Positions 1 through 5,040 are shown, counted from the stretch's first letter. The stretch: DNA of 5,040 nucleotides from an uncultured Eubacteriaceae bacterium (GCA_947625585.1 CANQOZ010000089.1:1-5040), one strand, 5' to 3'. A program made the numbers and translations. Notes: generated from the letters alone by a model not told the origin.

Positions 1-146
1 AATTTTAAAATTTTTTCATGAATTTTAGGATCTAACTCATTCTATACTGGATTTTTATTTCACTTATTTTCAGAGAACTTACTATTCATATGATAAGTTT
101 TACTAGATTAAAATTATTGTGAATTGATCGATATTAGTAAATATAA

Positions 147-269
147 TCATTGTTCACAATTAATAAAATGATTGAAGAAACTGTAAGAGCTATAAAAAAT
201 AGAGCTTACAAGAAAATTTTGAAAGCTCATTTCAACAATTTTATTATCAGAAGAAATTTAATTATTTAA
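147..269 (+). pseudogene. Possible remnant of an ISL3-type transposase C-terminus
   Basis: An open plus-strand reading of 40 codons begins just after a TAA (144-146) and ends at TAA 267-269. It has one ATG, at 168. The order of residues N-K-M-I-E-E-T, then A-I-K-N-R-A-Y, then N-N-F-I-I-R-R, then a hydrophobic end resembles the ISL3-family tail (N-G-x-I-E-G-x-N, I-K-x-x-K-R-x-A-Y-G, then F-x-x-R-I). The expected glycines are replaced and the region between A-Y and N-N-F does not fit well. The same frame upstream is broken by several stops (120-146), so no intact transposase exists here. Its 3' end overlaps the last 12 bases of the 62-codon minus-strand gene. The assignment is from remembered family pattern, not from alignment. 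It could also be a chance reading in AT-rich DNA. Confidence 0.33.
182..210. other. Interrupted inverted repeat, possible weak terminator
   Basis: TGTAAG (182-187) pairs with CTTACA (205-210), and CTAT (190-193) pairs with ATAG (199-202), closing a five-base A loop. A 2x2 mismatch (AG opposite AG) separates the two helices. It lies 48 bp past the stop of the 62-codon minus-strand gene, where a terminator would be expected. The minus-strand sequence that follows (CAGTTTCTTC) is only mildly U-rich, so terminator function is weakly supported. The dyad also falls inside the transposase-like reading. Confidence 0.25.
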
Positions 270-446
270 TTTATTTTGGTGAGAATTTAATAATTCTTGT
301 TTACATGCTTCCTCTTCAGTTCTACCTGTAGGGCAAGCAAATTCTTTTATTTTTAGGAACTCATCAGAATCCGATTTTTCTCTCAATTTTTGAATTTCAG
401 TTAAAACTTCAACTTTCTGATATTTATTATTTTTATGTTTAGTCAT
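258..446 (-). CDS. Small hypothetical protein, 62 aa
   Basis: I do not recognise this protein. The first 35 residues are strongly charged and rich in Lys and Glu, and residues 11-35 look like an amphipathic helix or short coiled coil. The second half has a short segment with two cysteines (C38 and C48) around P-T-G-R-T-E-E-E-A. There is no signal peptide or membrane segment, so it should be cytoplasmic if made. The ATG at 446 has no good Shine-Dalgarno sequence: the upstream bases are A/T with only a weak AAG. A TGCTATAAT extended -10 lies about 40 bp upstream, which supports transcription. It follows the 194-codon gene after 108 bp in the same orientation. It could be a real small accessory gene or a non-coding reading; the lack of a ribosome binding site keeps confidence moderate. 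Confidence 0.45.
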   Translation of the reverse strand: MTKHKNNKYQKVEVLTEIQKLREKSDSDEFLKIKEFACPTGRTEEEACKQELLNSHQNKLNN

Positions 447-486
447 TTTAAACTTATTTTTGTATTTGTTAAATTTTTATTCGTTA

Positions 487-495
487 ATTATAGCA
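487..495 (-). promoter_or_regulatory. Extended -10 promoter element upstream of the 62-aa gene
   Basis: Read on the minus strand this is TGC followed by a perfect TATAAT, the TGn-TATAAT pattern that lets sigma-A promoters work with a poor -35 box. No convincing -35 is present 16-18 bp upstream. Transcription would start near 480, giving a leader of about 34 nt before the ATG at 446. A similar but weaker TGCTATATA lies about 27 bp further upstream. Confidence 0.45.
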
Positions 496-554
496 TATGT
501 TTTTAACTGATTACTATATAGCATTTTTCGATAGTTTTATATTTAAAAGATGAT

Positions 555-1139
555 TTACCAATTTATACTTATTTTTAAGGCTTTTTTAATATCATTTCCA
601 TTATAATATCTGGCTTTATAATGTTTATGAATAACATCATTATCCAAACGAATTATATGAGCTAATTCTTCAATTTGTGGAATAATTTCTAGATTGACAC
701 TTTTGACACCAAGTTCCATAATTTCTCTTTTAAGTTCATTTAAAAAAACTTGACTGAAATCATCAAATAAGAATTCACCATAAACGCTAATAGTACATTC
801 AGATTTTCTTTTAAATCGATCTTTAAAAGGAAAGTTAAATCTCCATCTATTGCCATTTATATCTATTTGAGAAAATTTTTTTGGTTTCTTTTTATTCATA
901 AAATCAATTCCACCATTTAATATTGGTCCGTCATAATATGTTTCTTGAAACCAAAGAAAACCACTAAGATGTCTTTTTTTAAAATCTCTTCTAATTTGAT
1001 TCTTTATAGAAGGTAGTACTGTTTTTAATATATTTCTTTCTTTAGGGAAAAAATGATTTTTAGAAACAACCTTTTTTTGTGATTTTTTACTTTGCTCAAT
1101 TTTTCTTTCTTTTTCATATAAATCGTCGATAAAAGACAT
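555..1139 (-). CDS. Hypothetical protein, 194 aa
   Basis: I do not recognise this family. The N-terminus (about residues 8-35) is highly charged and Lys-rich. It is followed by a mixed domain with aromatic stretches (G-F-L-W-F-Q-E-T-Y-Y at 60-69, N-R-W-R-F-N-F-P-F at 97-105), and the C-terminal third is helical-looking and ends in Trp194. Overall it is basic, has no signal peptide or membrane helix, and has a single Cys at 115, so it is probably a soluble cytoplasmic protein. GAGG (1145-1148) five bases before the ATG is an acceptable ribosome binding site and supports this start. Its 3' part is markedly AT-rich (about 20% GC by my count over 541-660), well below msrAB and ccdA, which suggests recent acquisition. 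It starts 100 bp after azlD with no terminator between. A phage, plasmid or other mobile origin is possible but not shown. Confidence 0.7.
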   Translation of the reverse strand: MSFIDDLYEKERKIEQSKKSQKKVVSKNHFFPKERNILKTVLPSIKNQIRRDFKKRHLSGFLWFQETYYDGPILNGGIDFMNKKKPKKFSQIDINGNRWRFNFPFKDRFKRKSECTISVYGEFLFDDFSQVFLNELKREIMELGVKSVNLEIIPQIEELAHIIRLDNDVIHKHYKARYYNGNDIKKALKISINW

Positions 1140-1206
1140 AATAGCCTCAATTTATTTACTTGAAATTTAAAATTTTTGAAATAGAGAAAAATAATTCATT
1201 CTTAGA

Positions 1207-1212
1207 ATTATA
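1207..1212 (-). promoter_or_regulatory. Possible -10 box for the 194-aa gene
   Basis: A perfect TATAAT lies 67 bp upstream of the ATG at 1139, in the gap after azlD. The -35 region 16-18 bp upstream is all A/T and does not resemble TTGACA, and no TGn extension precedes the box. A perfect hexamer is not rare in DNA this AT-rich. The gene may instead be reached by readthrough from azlCD. Confidence 0.2.
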
Positions 1213-1239
1213 CGAAAACTTATTGGATTATTTTATAAT

Positions 1240-1566
1240 TTAAAAAACGAATTGAACTAAGATCATATAAACTACTGTTCCTAGGAAAATGCTGATTATT
1301 GTACTCCGTTTTATAAGATAGGAAACAATTGTCATAAGTGCAGCGATTATTTCAGGGGCAGCATGAGGATACGTTGAAATCTCAGTTTCTCTAAAGCAAT
1401 AAACGATGAGCATCCCTATAACTGCTATTGGCATAACTTTACTAAGGTAGACGAGAACTTTAGGTGTCGGTTTATCAGCTGGAAACAACCACGCTGGCCC
1501 TACTCTTAGTAGTATTGTTATAACTGAAATAGTTAAAACAATTAGGATACTATTTATCATCTTCAT
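1240..1566 (-). CDS. azlD: AzlD family branched-chain amino acid export subunit
   Basis: This is the small membrane partner of AzlC. AzlC/AzlD-type pairs (BrnF/BrnE in corynebacteria) export branched-chain amino acids, and sometimes methionine, from the cytoplasm. The product of 108 residues is of normal family length. It is almost entirely hydrophobic, with about four membrane segments (roughly 4-22, 40-57, 66-84, 88-107). Family-typical stretches are L-R-V-G-P-A-W-L-F-P early, M-P-I-A-V-I-G-M-L in the middle, and Y-L-I-K-R-S-T near the end. I chose the ATG at 1566 because GAGGA (1572-1576) sits at ideal spacing before it. An ATG two codons later (1560) is possible. A longer reading from 1614 would add 16 residues that only repeat the azlC tail in another frame. 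The start overlaps azlC by 17 bp, implying translational coupling. Substrate is inferred from family. Confidence 0.88.
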   Translation of the reverse strand: MKMINSILIVLTISVITILLRVGPAWLFPADKPTPKVLVYLSKVMPIAVIGMLIVYCFRETEISTYPHAAPEIIAALMTIVSYLIKRSTIISIFLGTVVYMILVQFVF

Positions 1567-2260
1567 CTGTTTCCTCATTTCTAAACTGTCTAACAAACAG
1601 AAGAGCTGTAACAATTAAGATCATAGCTGGAAGGAAGAAATTTTCCGATCCAAAAAATATTAAACAGATGAATGCAACAGCTATCCCGATTACAGCTGGA
1701 ACATAATCATGAGTTGACATAAGTTGTTCCATAAAAATCACAATAAAAAGTGCTGTCATAGCAAAGTCAACACCTTCTGTATTAATAATTGAAAGTGAAC
1801 CAATTAATGCGCCGATCATATCTCCACAAATCCAATAGATTTGATTAAGAATTGAAAGATATAAATCATATTTAGCTTTATCAACTCCTTCTTCCGGAGG
1901 CATGTTAACTAAAGCATAAGTTTCATCAGTTAAGGAATAAAATAAGTAAGGTCTAGCTTTTCCTCGATCTTTATATTTATCAATCATTGAGATGGAATAA
2001 AAAATATGACGACTATGAACAAGAAATGTAACAAATGCAGTTTGAAGCAAAGAAGCTTGAGTTGATAGTAGATCTACAGCTACAAATTGCATCGTTCCTC
2101 CATATATAATTAGCCCCATTGCTCCTGCCCATATAAAATTGTAACCTGCATTTGCAAGTAATAACCCGAACGCTATTCCCATAACTGTATAACCAGCTAA
2201 AGTTGGAAGCGAAGCTTTAAATGCCTGGATTAAGGTTTGTTTATCAATTCTATTTTTCAT
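1550..2260 (-). CDS. azlC: AzlC family branched-chain amino acid export subunit
   Basis: This is the large integral membrane subunit of an AzlC/AzlD-type amino acid exporter. The 236 residues match the usual family length. Recognisable family stretches are L-P-T-L-A-G-Y-x-x-M-G-I-A-F-G near residues 18-32, Y-G-G-T-M-Q-F-x-A-x-x-L-L near 53-65, H-S-R-H-I-F-Y-S-I-S near 82-91, and L-T-D-E-T-Y-A-L near 109-116. Several long hydrophobic segments follow, and the tail is acidic and cytoplasmic-looking (E-E-T-D-E-D-D-K). A GGA-type ribosome binding site lies just upstream of the ATG. It overlaps azlD, with which it must act. In Bacillus subtilis azlCD overproduction gives 4-azaleucine resistance and is controlled by AzlB; no AzlB-like gene is in this window. 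The family call is secure; the exact substrate is inferred. Confidence 0.93.
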   Translation of the reverse strand: MKNRIDKQTLIQAFKASLPTLAGYTVMGIAFGLLLANAGYNFIWAGAMGLIIYGGTMQFVAVDLLSTQASLLQTAFVTFLVHSRHIFYSISMIDKYKDRGKARPYLFYSLTDETYALVNMPPEEGVDKAKYDLYLSILNQIYWICGDMIGALIGSLSIINTEGVDFAMTALFIVIFMEQLMSTHDYVPAVIGIAVAFICLIFFGSENFFLPAMILIVTALLFVRQFRNEETDEDDK

Positions 2261-2306
2261 ACTTTTTCCATCTAGATCAATTAATAAAATTAACAGCGTA
2301 ATTTTA

Positions 2307-2334
2307 ATTATAGTAAGAATTAAAAAAAAGACAA
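2307..2334 (-). promoter_or_regulatory. Likely azlCD promoter overlapping the msrAB terminator
   Basis: On the minus strand TTGTCT (2329-2334) is followed after 16 bp by a perfect TATAAT (2307-2312). The -35 matches the consensus at four of six positions and lies within the 3' arm of the msrAB terminator hairpin. The spacer contains the terminator U-tract. Transcription would begin near 2300, giving a leader of about 40 nt. The terminator just upstream makes a separate azlCD promoter necessary, which supports the call. Confidence 0.5.
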
Positions 2335-2361
2335 AACCAATCTTTAAATTGATTTTGTCTT
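2322..2361 (-). terminator. Intrinsic terminator of the ccdA-tlpA/msrAB unit
   Basis: Read on the minus strand, a 14-bp stem begins four bases after the msrAB stop codon. Its arms are 2348-2361 and 2328-2341, with one G-U wobble and a six-base loop (2342-2347). The 3' arm runs straight into T residues (eight in a row counting the two at the stem base). This is a textbook Rho-independent terminator. On the plus strand the stem has no U-tract on its 3' side, so it acts in one direction only. Confidence 0.88.
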
Positions 2362-2365
2362 AAAA

Positions 2366-3475
2366 TTATTCTGAATAGCTATCACAGTATGGCATGAATT
2401 CACTGTAACCTTCTTCTGCCATTTGATCATATGGAATAAATTTTAAAGCTAAACTATTAATGCAGTAGCGCAAACCACCTTTATCAGAAGGTCCATCGTT
2501 AAATACATGTCCTAGATGACTATTTCCAACACGACTCCTAACTTCTGTTCGAGTCATTCCAAAACTAGTATCTTCATTTTCAACTATTACATCAGGATCG
2601 ATTGGTTTTGTAAAACTTGGCCAACCACATCCAGATTCATATTTATCTTTTGATGAAAATAATGGTTCTCCTGTTGCTACATCTACATAAAGACCTGCAC
2701 TGTGATTACTAAAATACTCATTTTCAAATGCTGGTTCTGTATCAGCTTGTTGAGTTACCGCATATTGTTGAGTTGTTAATTTCTTTCTTAATTCTTCATC
2801 AGATGGTTTACTATATTTACTTGGATCAACTTTTACTGAAGCAGTTTCATTTAAATCATCTAATGAACTAAAATCTACATGACAGTATCCATCAGGATTC
2901 TTTTGTAAATAATCCTGATGATAGTCTTCTGCTTCATAGAAGTTTTCTAATGGTTTTAATTCAGTAACGATTGGTTGGTCATATTTTTGTTGTTCAGTTG
3001 TAAATACTTCTTGGATAACCGGTTGGTCAGATTCATCAGTATAGTAAACTCCAGTACGATACTGACTACCAACATCGTTACCTTGTCGATTTTTTAAAGT
3101 TGGATTAATTATTTTAAATAAATGTTCCGTTAATGTTTTTAAACTTACAATATTTGGATCGTAAGAAATTTTAACTGTTTCAGCATGACCAGTATTTTTA
3201 TAACAAACTTCTTCATATGAAGGATTTTCAGTATTACCATTAGCATAACCAGAAACAACATCATAAACTCCTGGAACTCTTGAAAAGTATTCTTCAACTC
3301 CCCAGAAGCATCCACCAGCAAAGTGAATTTCTTTTAAATTTTCTACATTAATATTAGGATCTACTGTCCTTGTTACTTGAGCCTCTTTATTAGAGTTTTC
3401 GCAAGCAACTATAGGTAACAACATTAATATTAATAAGGAAAAAATTAAGACTTTCTTTCCAATTATTTTTAACAT
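2366..3475 (-). CDS. msrAB: Lipoprotein peptide methionine sulfoxide reductase MsrA/MsrB
   Basis: This bifunctional enzyme reduces both stereoisomers of methionine sulfoxide in proteins, and here it is anchored outside the cytoplasmic membrane. Residues 1-24 are a lipoprotein signal with lipobox I-V-A-C, so Cys25 should be lipidated. The MsrA domain (about 48-200) has G-C-F-W-G with catalytic Cys56, a G-H-A-E motif at 96-99, and a likely resolving Cys198 in Y-C-H-V. After a linker, the MsrB domain (about 225-350) has S-G-C-G-W-P-S-F with resolving Cys283 and R-Y-C-I-N-S with catalytic Cys338. The zinc-binding CxxC pairs of many MsrB proteins are absent. The 369-residue length fits a lipidated MsrAB. 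An AAAGAGGT ribosome binding site lies seven bases before the ATG. It follows the CcdA-thioredoxin gene by 46 bp, and that protein is its expected electron donor. Function is secure; the donor is inferred from pneumococcal CcdA/Etrx/MsrAB systems. Confidence 0.96.
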   Translation of the reverse strand: MLKIIGKKVLIFSLLILMLLPIVACENSNKEAQVTRTVDPNINVENLKEIHFAGGCFWGVEEYFSRVPGVYDVVSGYANGNTENPSYEEVCYKNTGHAETVKISYDPNIVSLKTLTEHLFKIINPTLKNRQGNDVGSQYRTGVYYTDESDQPVIQEVFTTEQQKYDQPIVTELKPLENFYEAEDYHQDYLQKNPDGYCHVDFSSLDDLNETASVKVDPSKYSKPSDEELRKKLTTQQYAVTQQADTEPAFENEYFSNHSAGLYVDVATGEPLFSSKDKYESGCGWPSFTKPIDPDVIVENEDTSFGMTRTEVRSRVGNSHLGHVFNDGPSDKGGLRYCINSLALKFIPYDQMAEEGYSEFMPYCDSYSE

Positions 3476-3481
3476 TGTTCT

Positions 3482-3489
3482 ACCTCTTT
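3482..3489 (-). promoter_or_regulatory. Strong ribosome binding site of msrAB
   Basis: AAAGAGGT lies seven bases before the msrAB ATG. It is the best Shine-Dalgarno sequence in the window and fixes the start at 3475, so that the lipoprotein signal is included. The upstream ccdA-tlpA gene has a much weaker site, which would favour more enzyme than electron carrier from a shared message. Confidence 0.7.
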
Positions 3490-3494
3490 ACTAG

Positions 3495-3508
3495 ATAACT
3501 ATAGTTAT
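3495..3508. promoter_or_regulatory. 14-bp perfect palindrome between ccdA-tlpA and msrAB
   Basis: ATAACTATAGTTAT is a perfect 7+7 inverted repeat in the 46-bp gap, just upstream of the msrAB ribosome binding site. It has the size of an operator but lacks the one-base centre of PerR/Fur-type boxes and matches no regulator site I know. As RNA, the stem would be short and AT-rich, and would not terminate transcription. It may be chance. Confidence 0.3.
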
Positions 3509-3521
3509 AATTTCACGAAGT

Positions 3522-4679
3522 TTAATCTCCGAGTTTTTCTAAAATTTCTTTTAATTGTCCTTCCCTTAAGTCGCCAAGTTTTGTTTCAGCTAAATTACCA
3601 TTTTTATCAAAGAATAAATAGGATGGATAGGCTTTAAGATCATATTTTTGATTTATCTTAGCTCCTTCATCTAAAAGGATAGGGAAGGTCAATTGTTGAG
3701 CTTTTGCCCAATCGATAAATTCTTGGGAATCCATTTCACCTTTAAAACCAGGAGCAGCTATTGAAAGCATAACAGCATCATTACTACTATTTACTTCTTG
3801 AGCTAATTCTTGAAAACTTTCAAGTCCAGCTAAACAACTAGGACACCATGTTCCCCAAAACTTAACGGCTACAGGTTTTCCACGATAATCAGATAAGTTT
3901 ACTGTCTCTCCGTTTACTGTGCTTAAGGTAAAGTCTTCACCTTGATCAACTACTTCTTGTGACATAAAACTAGTTTGACTACTATTTCCTGCAGCTTGTT
4001 CTAATGTTTGAACTTGAGTAAAGACCATCCATAGTCCCATGATAGCTATAAGTAAGCCACCAACTAATTTAATCTTCGGTAAATACCTGTTTAATTTTTT
4101 AATCTTAGTTAGTAAGATTGAAGCGCCCAAACTAATCACTAAGAATGGAATACTTAAACCTAATGAATAAATTAGTAAAAGCCAACCACCCATTAATGCA
4201 CTACCATTTTCAGCTGTTAAGCTTAAAACAGATGCTAAGACTGGGCCAACACAAGGAGTCCAACCAAAGGAGAATAGTACTCCTAGAAGGAATACACTTA
4301 AATAACCACTACCGTTTACTTCCCAGTTAAGTTTCTTTTGATTTTCTAAAATTGGAATGTTGATTAATCCTGCATGATGAAGTCCAAATATGAAAATCAG
4401 AATTCCACAAGCTACTGAAAATGTAGCCCCTGATAGAAATCCACCTAATGCGCCAGCACTAAATCCAAGTAGGAAAAAAACTACAGATATACCAGCTACA
4501 AATAACAGTGTTTTTATTAATTTGATAAAAACACGTTTATTAGGTGAATAATTACTTATTTCATCAGTAGAAAAATAACCAATATAAACAGGAAGTAATG
4601 GGAAGATACATGGGGAGAAAAATGAGAGCAATCCTGCAGTAAAAGCTGAGGCTATTATGCCTATGTTAAATTCACTCAT
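3522..4679 (-). CDS. CcdA-type transmembrane electron carrier fused to TlpA/ResA-like thioredoxin
   Basis: This protein carries electrons from cytoplasmic thioredoxin through the membrane to an extracytoplasmic thioredoxin domain. Residues 1-225 form a CcdA/DsbD-beta unit with about six membrane helices. Its redox cysteines are Cys24 in P-C-I-F-P-L-L-P and Cys143 in G-W-T-P-C-V-G-P, each next to the family prolines. A short linker (about 226-245) leads to a TlpA/ResA-like domain (246-385). That domain has D-F-T-L near its start, active site W-C-P-S-C (Cys279, Cys282) and the cis-Pro loop A-Y-P-S (Pro352). With six helices both ends lie outside, placing the thioredoxin domain where lipoprotein MsrAB works. 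In pneumococcus these are separate proteins (CcdA and Etrx). The ATG at 4679 gives a complete first helix; its ribosome binding site is weak (AGAG about eight bases upstream). Cytochrome c maturation is a less likely role, as no cytochrome gene is nearby. Confidence 0.93.
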   Translation of the reverse strand: MSEFNIGIIASAFTAGLLSFFSPCIFPLLPVYIGYFSTDEISNYSPNKRVFIKLIKTLLFVAGISVVFFLLGFSAGALGGFLSGATFSVACGILIFIFGLHHAGLINIPILENQKKLNWEVNGSGYLSVFLLGVLFSFGWTPCVGPVLASVLSLTAENGSALMGGWLLLIYSLGLSIPFLVISLGASILLTKIKKLNRYLPKIKLVGGLLIAIMGLWMVFTQVQTLEQAAGNSSQTSFMSQEVVDQGEDFTLSTVNGETVNLSDYRGKPVAVKFWGTWCPSCLAGLESFQELAQEVNSSNDAVMLSIAAPGFKGEMDSQEFIDWAKAQQLTFPILLDEGAKINQKYDLKAYPSYLFFDKNGNLAETKLGDLREGQLKEILEKLGD

Positions 4680-4742
4680 TCTTTTATCTCTACAATCTAG
4701 GTATGATAATTTATAATTCTATTTCAAATTTTTAAATGTTTA

Positions 4743-4771
4743 TTAATATTTTGCAGTAATCGTTATTTCAA
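4743..4771 (-). promoter_or_regulatory. Secondary promoter candidate upstream of ccdA-tlpA
   Basis: TTGAAA (4766-4771), a 17-bp spacer and TATTAA (4743-4748) give matches of five and four out of six. Transcription from here would leave a leader of about 57 nt, more usual than the one from the stronger upstream promoter. It may be the native promoter of the gene or chance in AT-rich DNA. Confidence 0.3.
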
Positions 4772-4823
4772 CCTTTTCTATTAAAGTAATTCAATTCTAT
4801 ATTTTTTTAGAAAGTAACACTAA

Positions 4824-4852
4824 ATTATAATACCTAAGATAATAAAAGTCAA
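4824..4852 (-). promoter_or_regulatory. Near-consensus sigma-A promoter reading from the transposase end into ccdA-tlpA
   Basis: On the minus strand TTGACT (4847-4852) is followed after exactly 17 bp by a perfect TATAAT (4824-4829). This is eleven of twelve consensus bases at the optimal spacing, the strongest promoter in the window. The stop codon of the transposase (4849-4851) is part of the -35 box. Transcription should begin near 4817, giving a leader of about 138 nt before the ccdA-tlpA ATG. I saw no strong structure or riboswitch in that leader. Confidence 0.75.
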
Positions 4853-5040
4853 AAGAAGCAGGCAAGTTCCCTTGCTATGGCTGTTATAACAACCTTGGGT
4901 TCCTTGTTTAGGTAGTCCCTTAAATGAATATATTTTTTATGCAGTCTTTTATAAGCTCGGTTTGAATATTCTACCATTTCCGGGCTGAGGCCTTCCTGGT
5001 TTTTTAGAAAGTCCTTTGATTTATAGTTAGGCGAACCCTT
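4849..5040 (-). CDS. IS110/IS116/IS902-type transposase, C-terminal fragment (partial at window edge)
   Basis: The reading is open from the window edge to TGA at 4849-4851 and shows the last 63 residues only. The family-like tail is M-V-E-Y-S-N-R-A-Y-K-R-L-H-K-K-Y, a short variable stretch, then V-V-I-T-A-I-A-R-E-L-A-C-F-F. In related transposases A-R-E-L-x-G-F-I is followed by Trp. Here that codon position is TGA, and four more codons follow before an in-frame TAG (4834-4836), so one TGG-to-TGA change may have shortened the protein by five residues. IS110-type enzymes are DEDD recombinases that, in the studied cases, are guided by a bridge RNA encoded in a non-coding end of the element. The catalytic part would lie beyond the window. 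Whether the element is intact or decayed cannot be seen. The family is recalled from pattern, not searched. Confidence 0.7.
   Translation of the reverse strand, partial: KGSPNYKSKDFLKNQEGLSPEMVEYSNRAYKRLHKKYIHLRDYLNKEPKVVITAIARELACFF

Noticed and set aside
1..90. Minus-strand start at 90 followed by a reading with TGA and TAG stops, as if a degraded gene entered from the left edge
   Set aside because: The pieces are too short and carry no recognisable motif; the two stops and lack of a ribosome binding site leave nothing to distinguish it from chance.
116..160. Inverted repeat ATTGTGAA (116-123) and TTCACAAT (153-160)
   Set aside because: The halves resemble Rex operator half-sites but are 29 bases apart, far from the required spacing, and no gene starts nearby in a suitable position.
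147..230. A 27-codon minus-strand reading, hydrophobic, in the same frame as the 62-aa gene after its stop
   Set aside because: It has no ribosome binding site, its residues are mostly Phe/Ser/Ile as expected of random AT-rich sequence, and it overlaps the better supported plus-strand reading.
1140..1239. Terminator after azlD
   Set aside because: The gap holds only loose A/T dyads such as AAATTTAAAATTT with no GC-containing stem or directed U-tract.
4145..4330. A 61-codon plus-strand open reading
   Set aside because: It lies wholly within the CcdA coding region on the opposite strand, has no separate promoter or ribosome binding site, and its composition is that of a shadow of the real gene.
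4849..4851. TGA read as Trp (alternative genetic code)
   Set aside because: The long genes use TGG for their conserved Trp residues, and none needs an internal TGA, so a Mycoplasma-type code is not supported.
4803..5012. 13-bp direct repeat TTTTTTAGAAAGT at 4803-4815 and 5000-5012
   Set aside because: A repeat of this length is about what chance gives in a 5-kb AT-rich window. One copy lies within the transposase coding region, so it is not a target duplication.

Overview
The window is very AT-rich DNA. Its ribosome binding sites, promoter boxes, lipoprotein signal and gene families point to a low-GC Firmicute, most likely one of the Lactobacillales (inference; no species assigned). Trp is encoded by TGG inside the long genes and all six full-length genes end in TAA or TAG, so the standard bacterial code applies. 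All six lie on the minus strand, so transcription reads from high to low coordinates.

Right edge (4849-5040): the last 63 codons of a transposase that resembles the IS110/IS116/IS902 family and runs off the window. Its TGA stop sits inside the -35 box of a near-consensus sigma-A promoter (TTGACT-17 bp-TATAAT) that reads into the next gene. This looks like an insertion-sequence boundary that supplies transcription to its neighbour.

Redox-repair pair (2366-4679): a CcdA-type membrane electron carrier fused to an extracytoplasmic TlpA/ResA-like thioredoxin, then, 46 bp downstream, a secreted lipoprotein MsrA-MsrB methionine sulfoxide reductase. Together they can carry reducing power from cytoplasmic thioredoxin across the membrane to repair oxidised methionine in surface proteins. 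The pair corresponds to the three-gene CcdA/Etrx/MsrAB sets of pneumococcus, reduced here to two proteins. A clear intrinsic terminator closes the unit.

Branched-chain amino acid export pair (1240-2260): azlC and azlD, overlapping by 17 bp. The -35 box of their likely promoter lies inside the msrAB terminator hairpin.

Left part (1-1239): two unrecognised minus-strand genes (194 and 62 codons). In the stretch I counted (541-660) this DNA is about 20% GC, against about 35-42% in single 60-base samples of the msrAB and ccdA genes. At 147-269 the plus strand carries a short reading that resembles the C-terminus of an ISL3-type transposase. The left part looks like an accessory segment with mobile-element debris. 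No RNA gene, CRISPR array or complete insertion sequence was found. No stretch over 300 bases lacks a gene; the longest gap, 1-257, holds only decayed-looking sequence.
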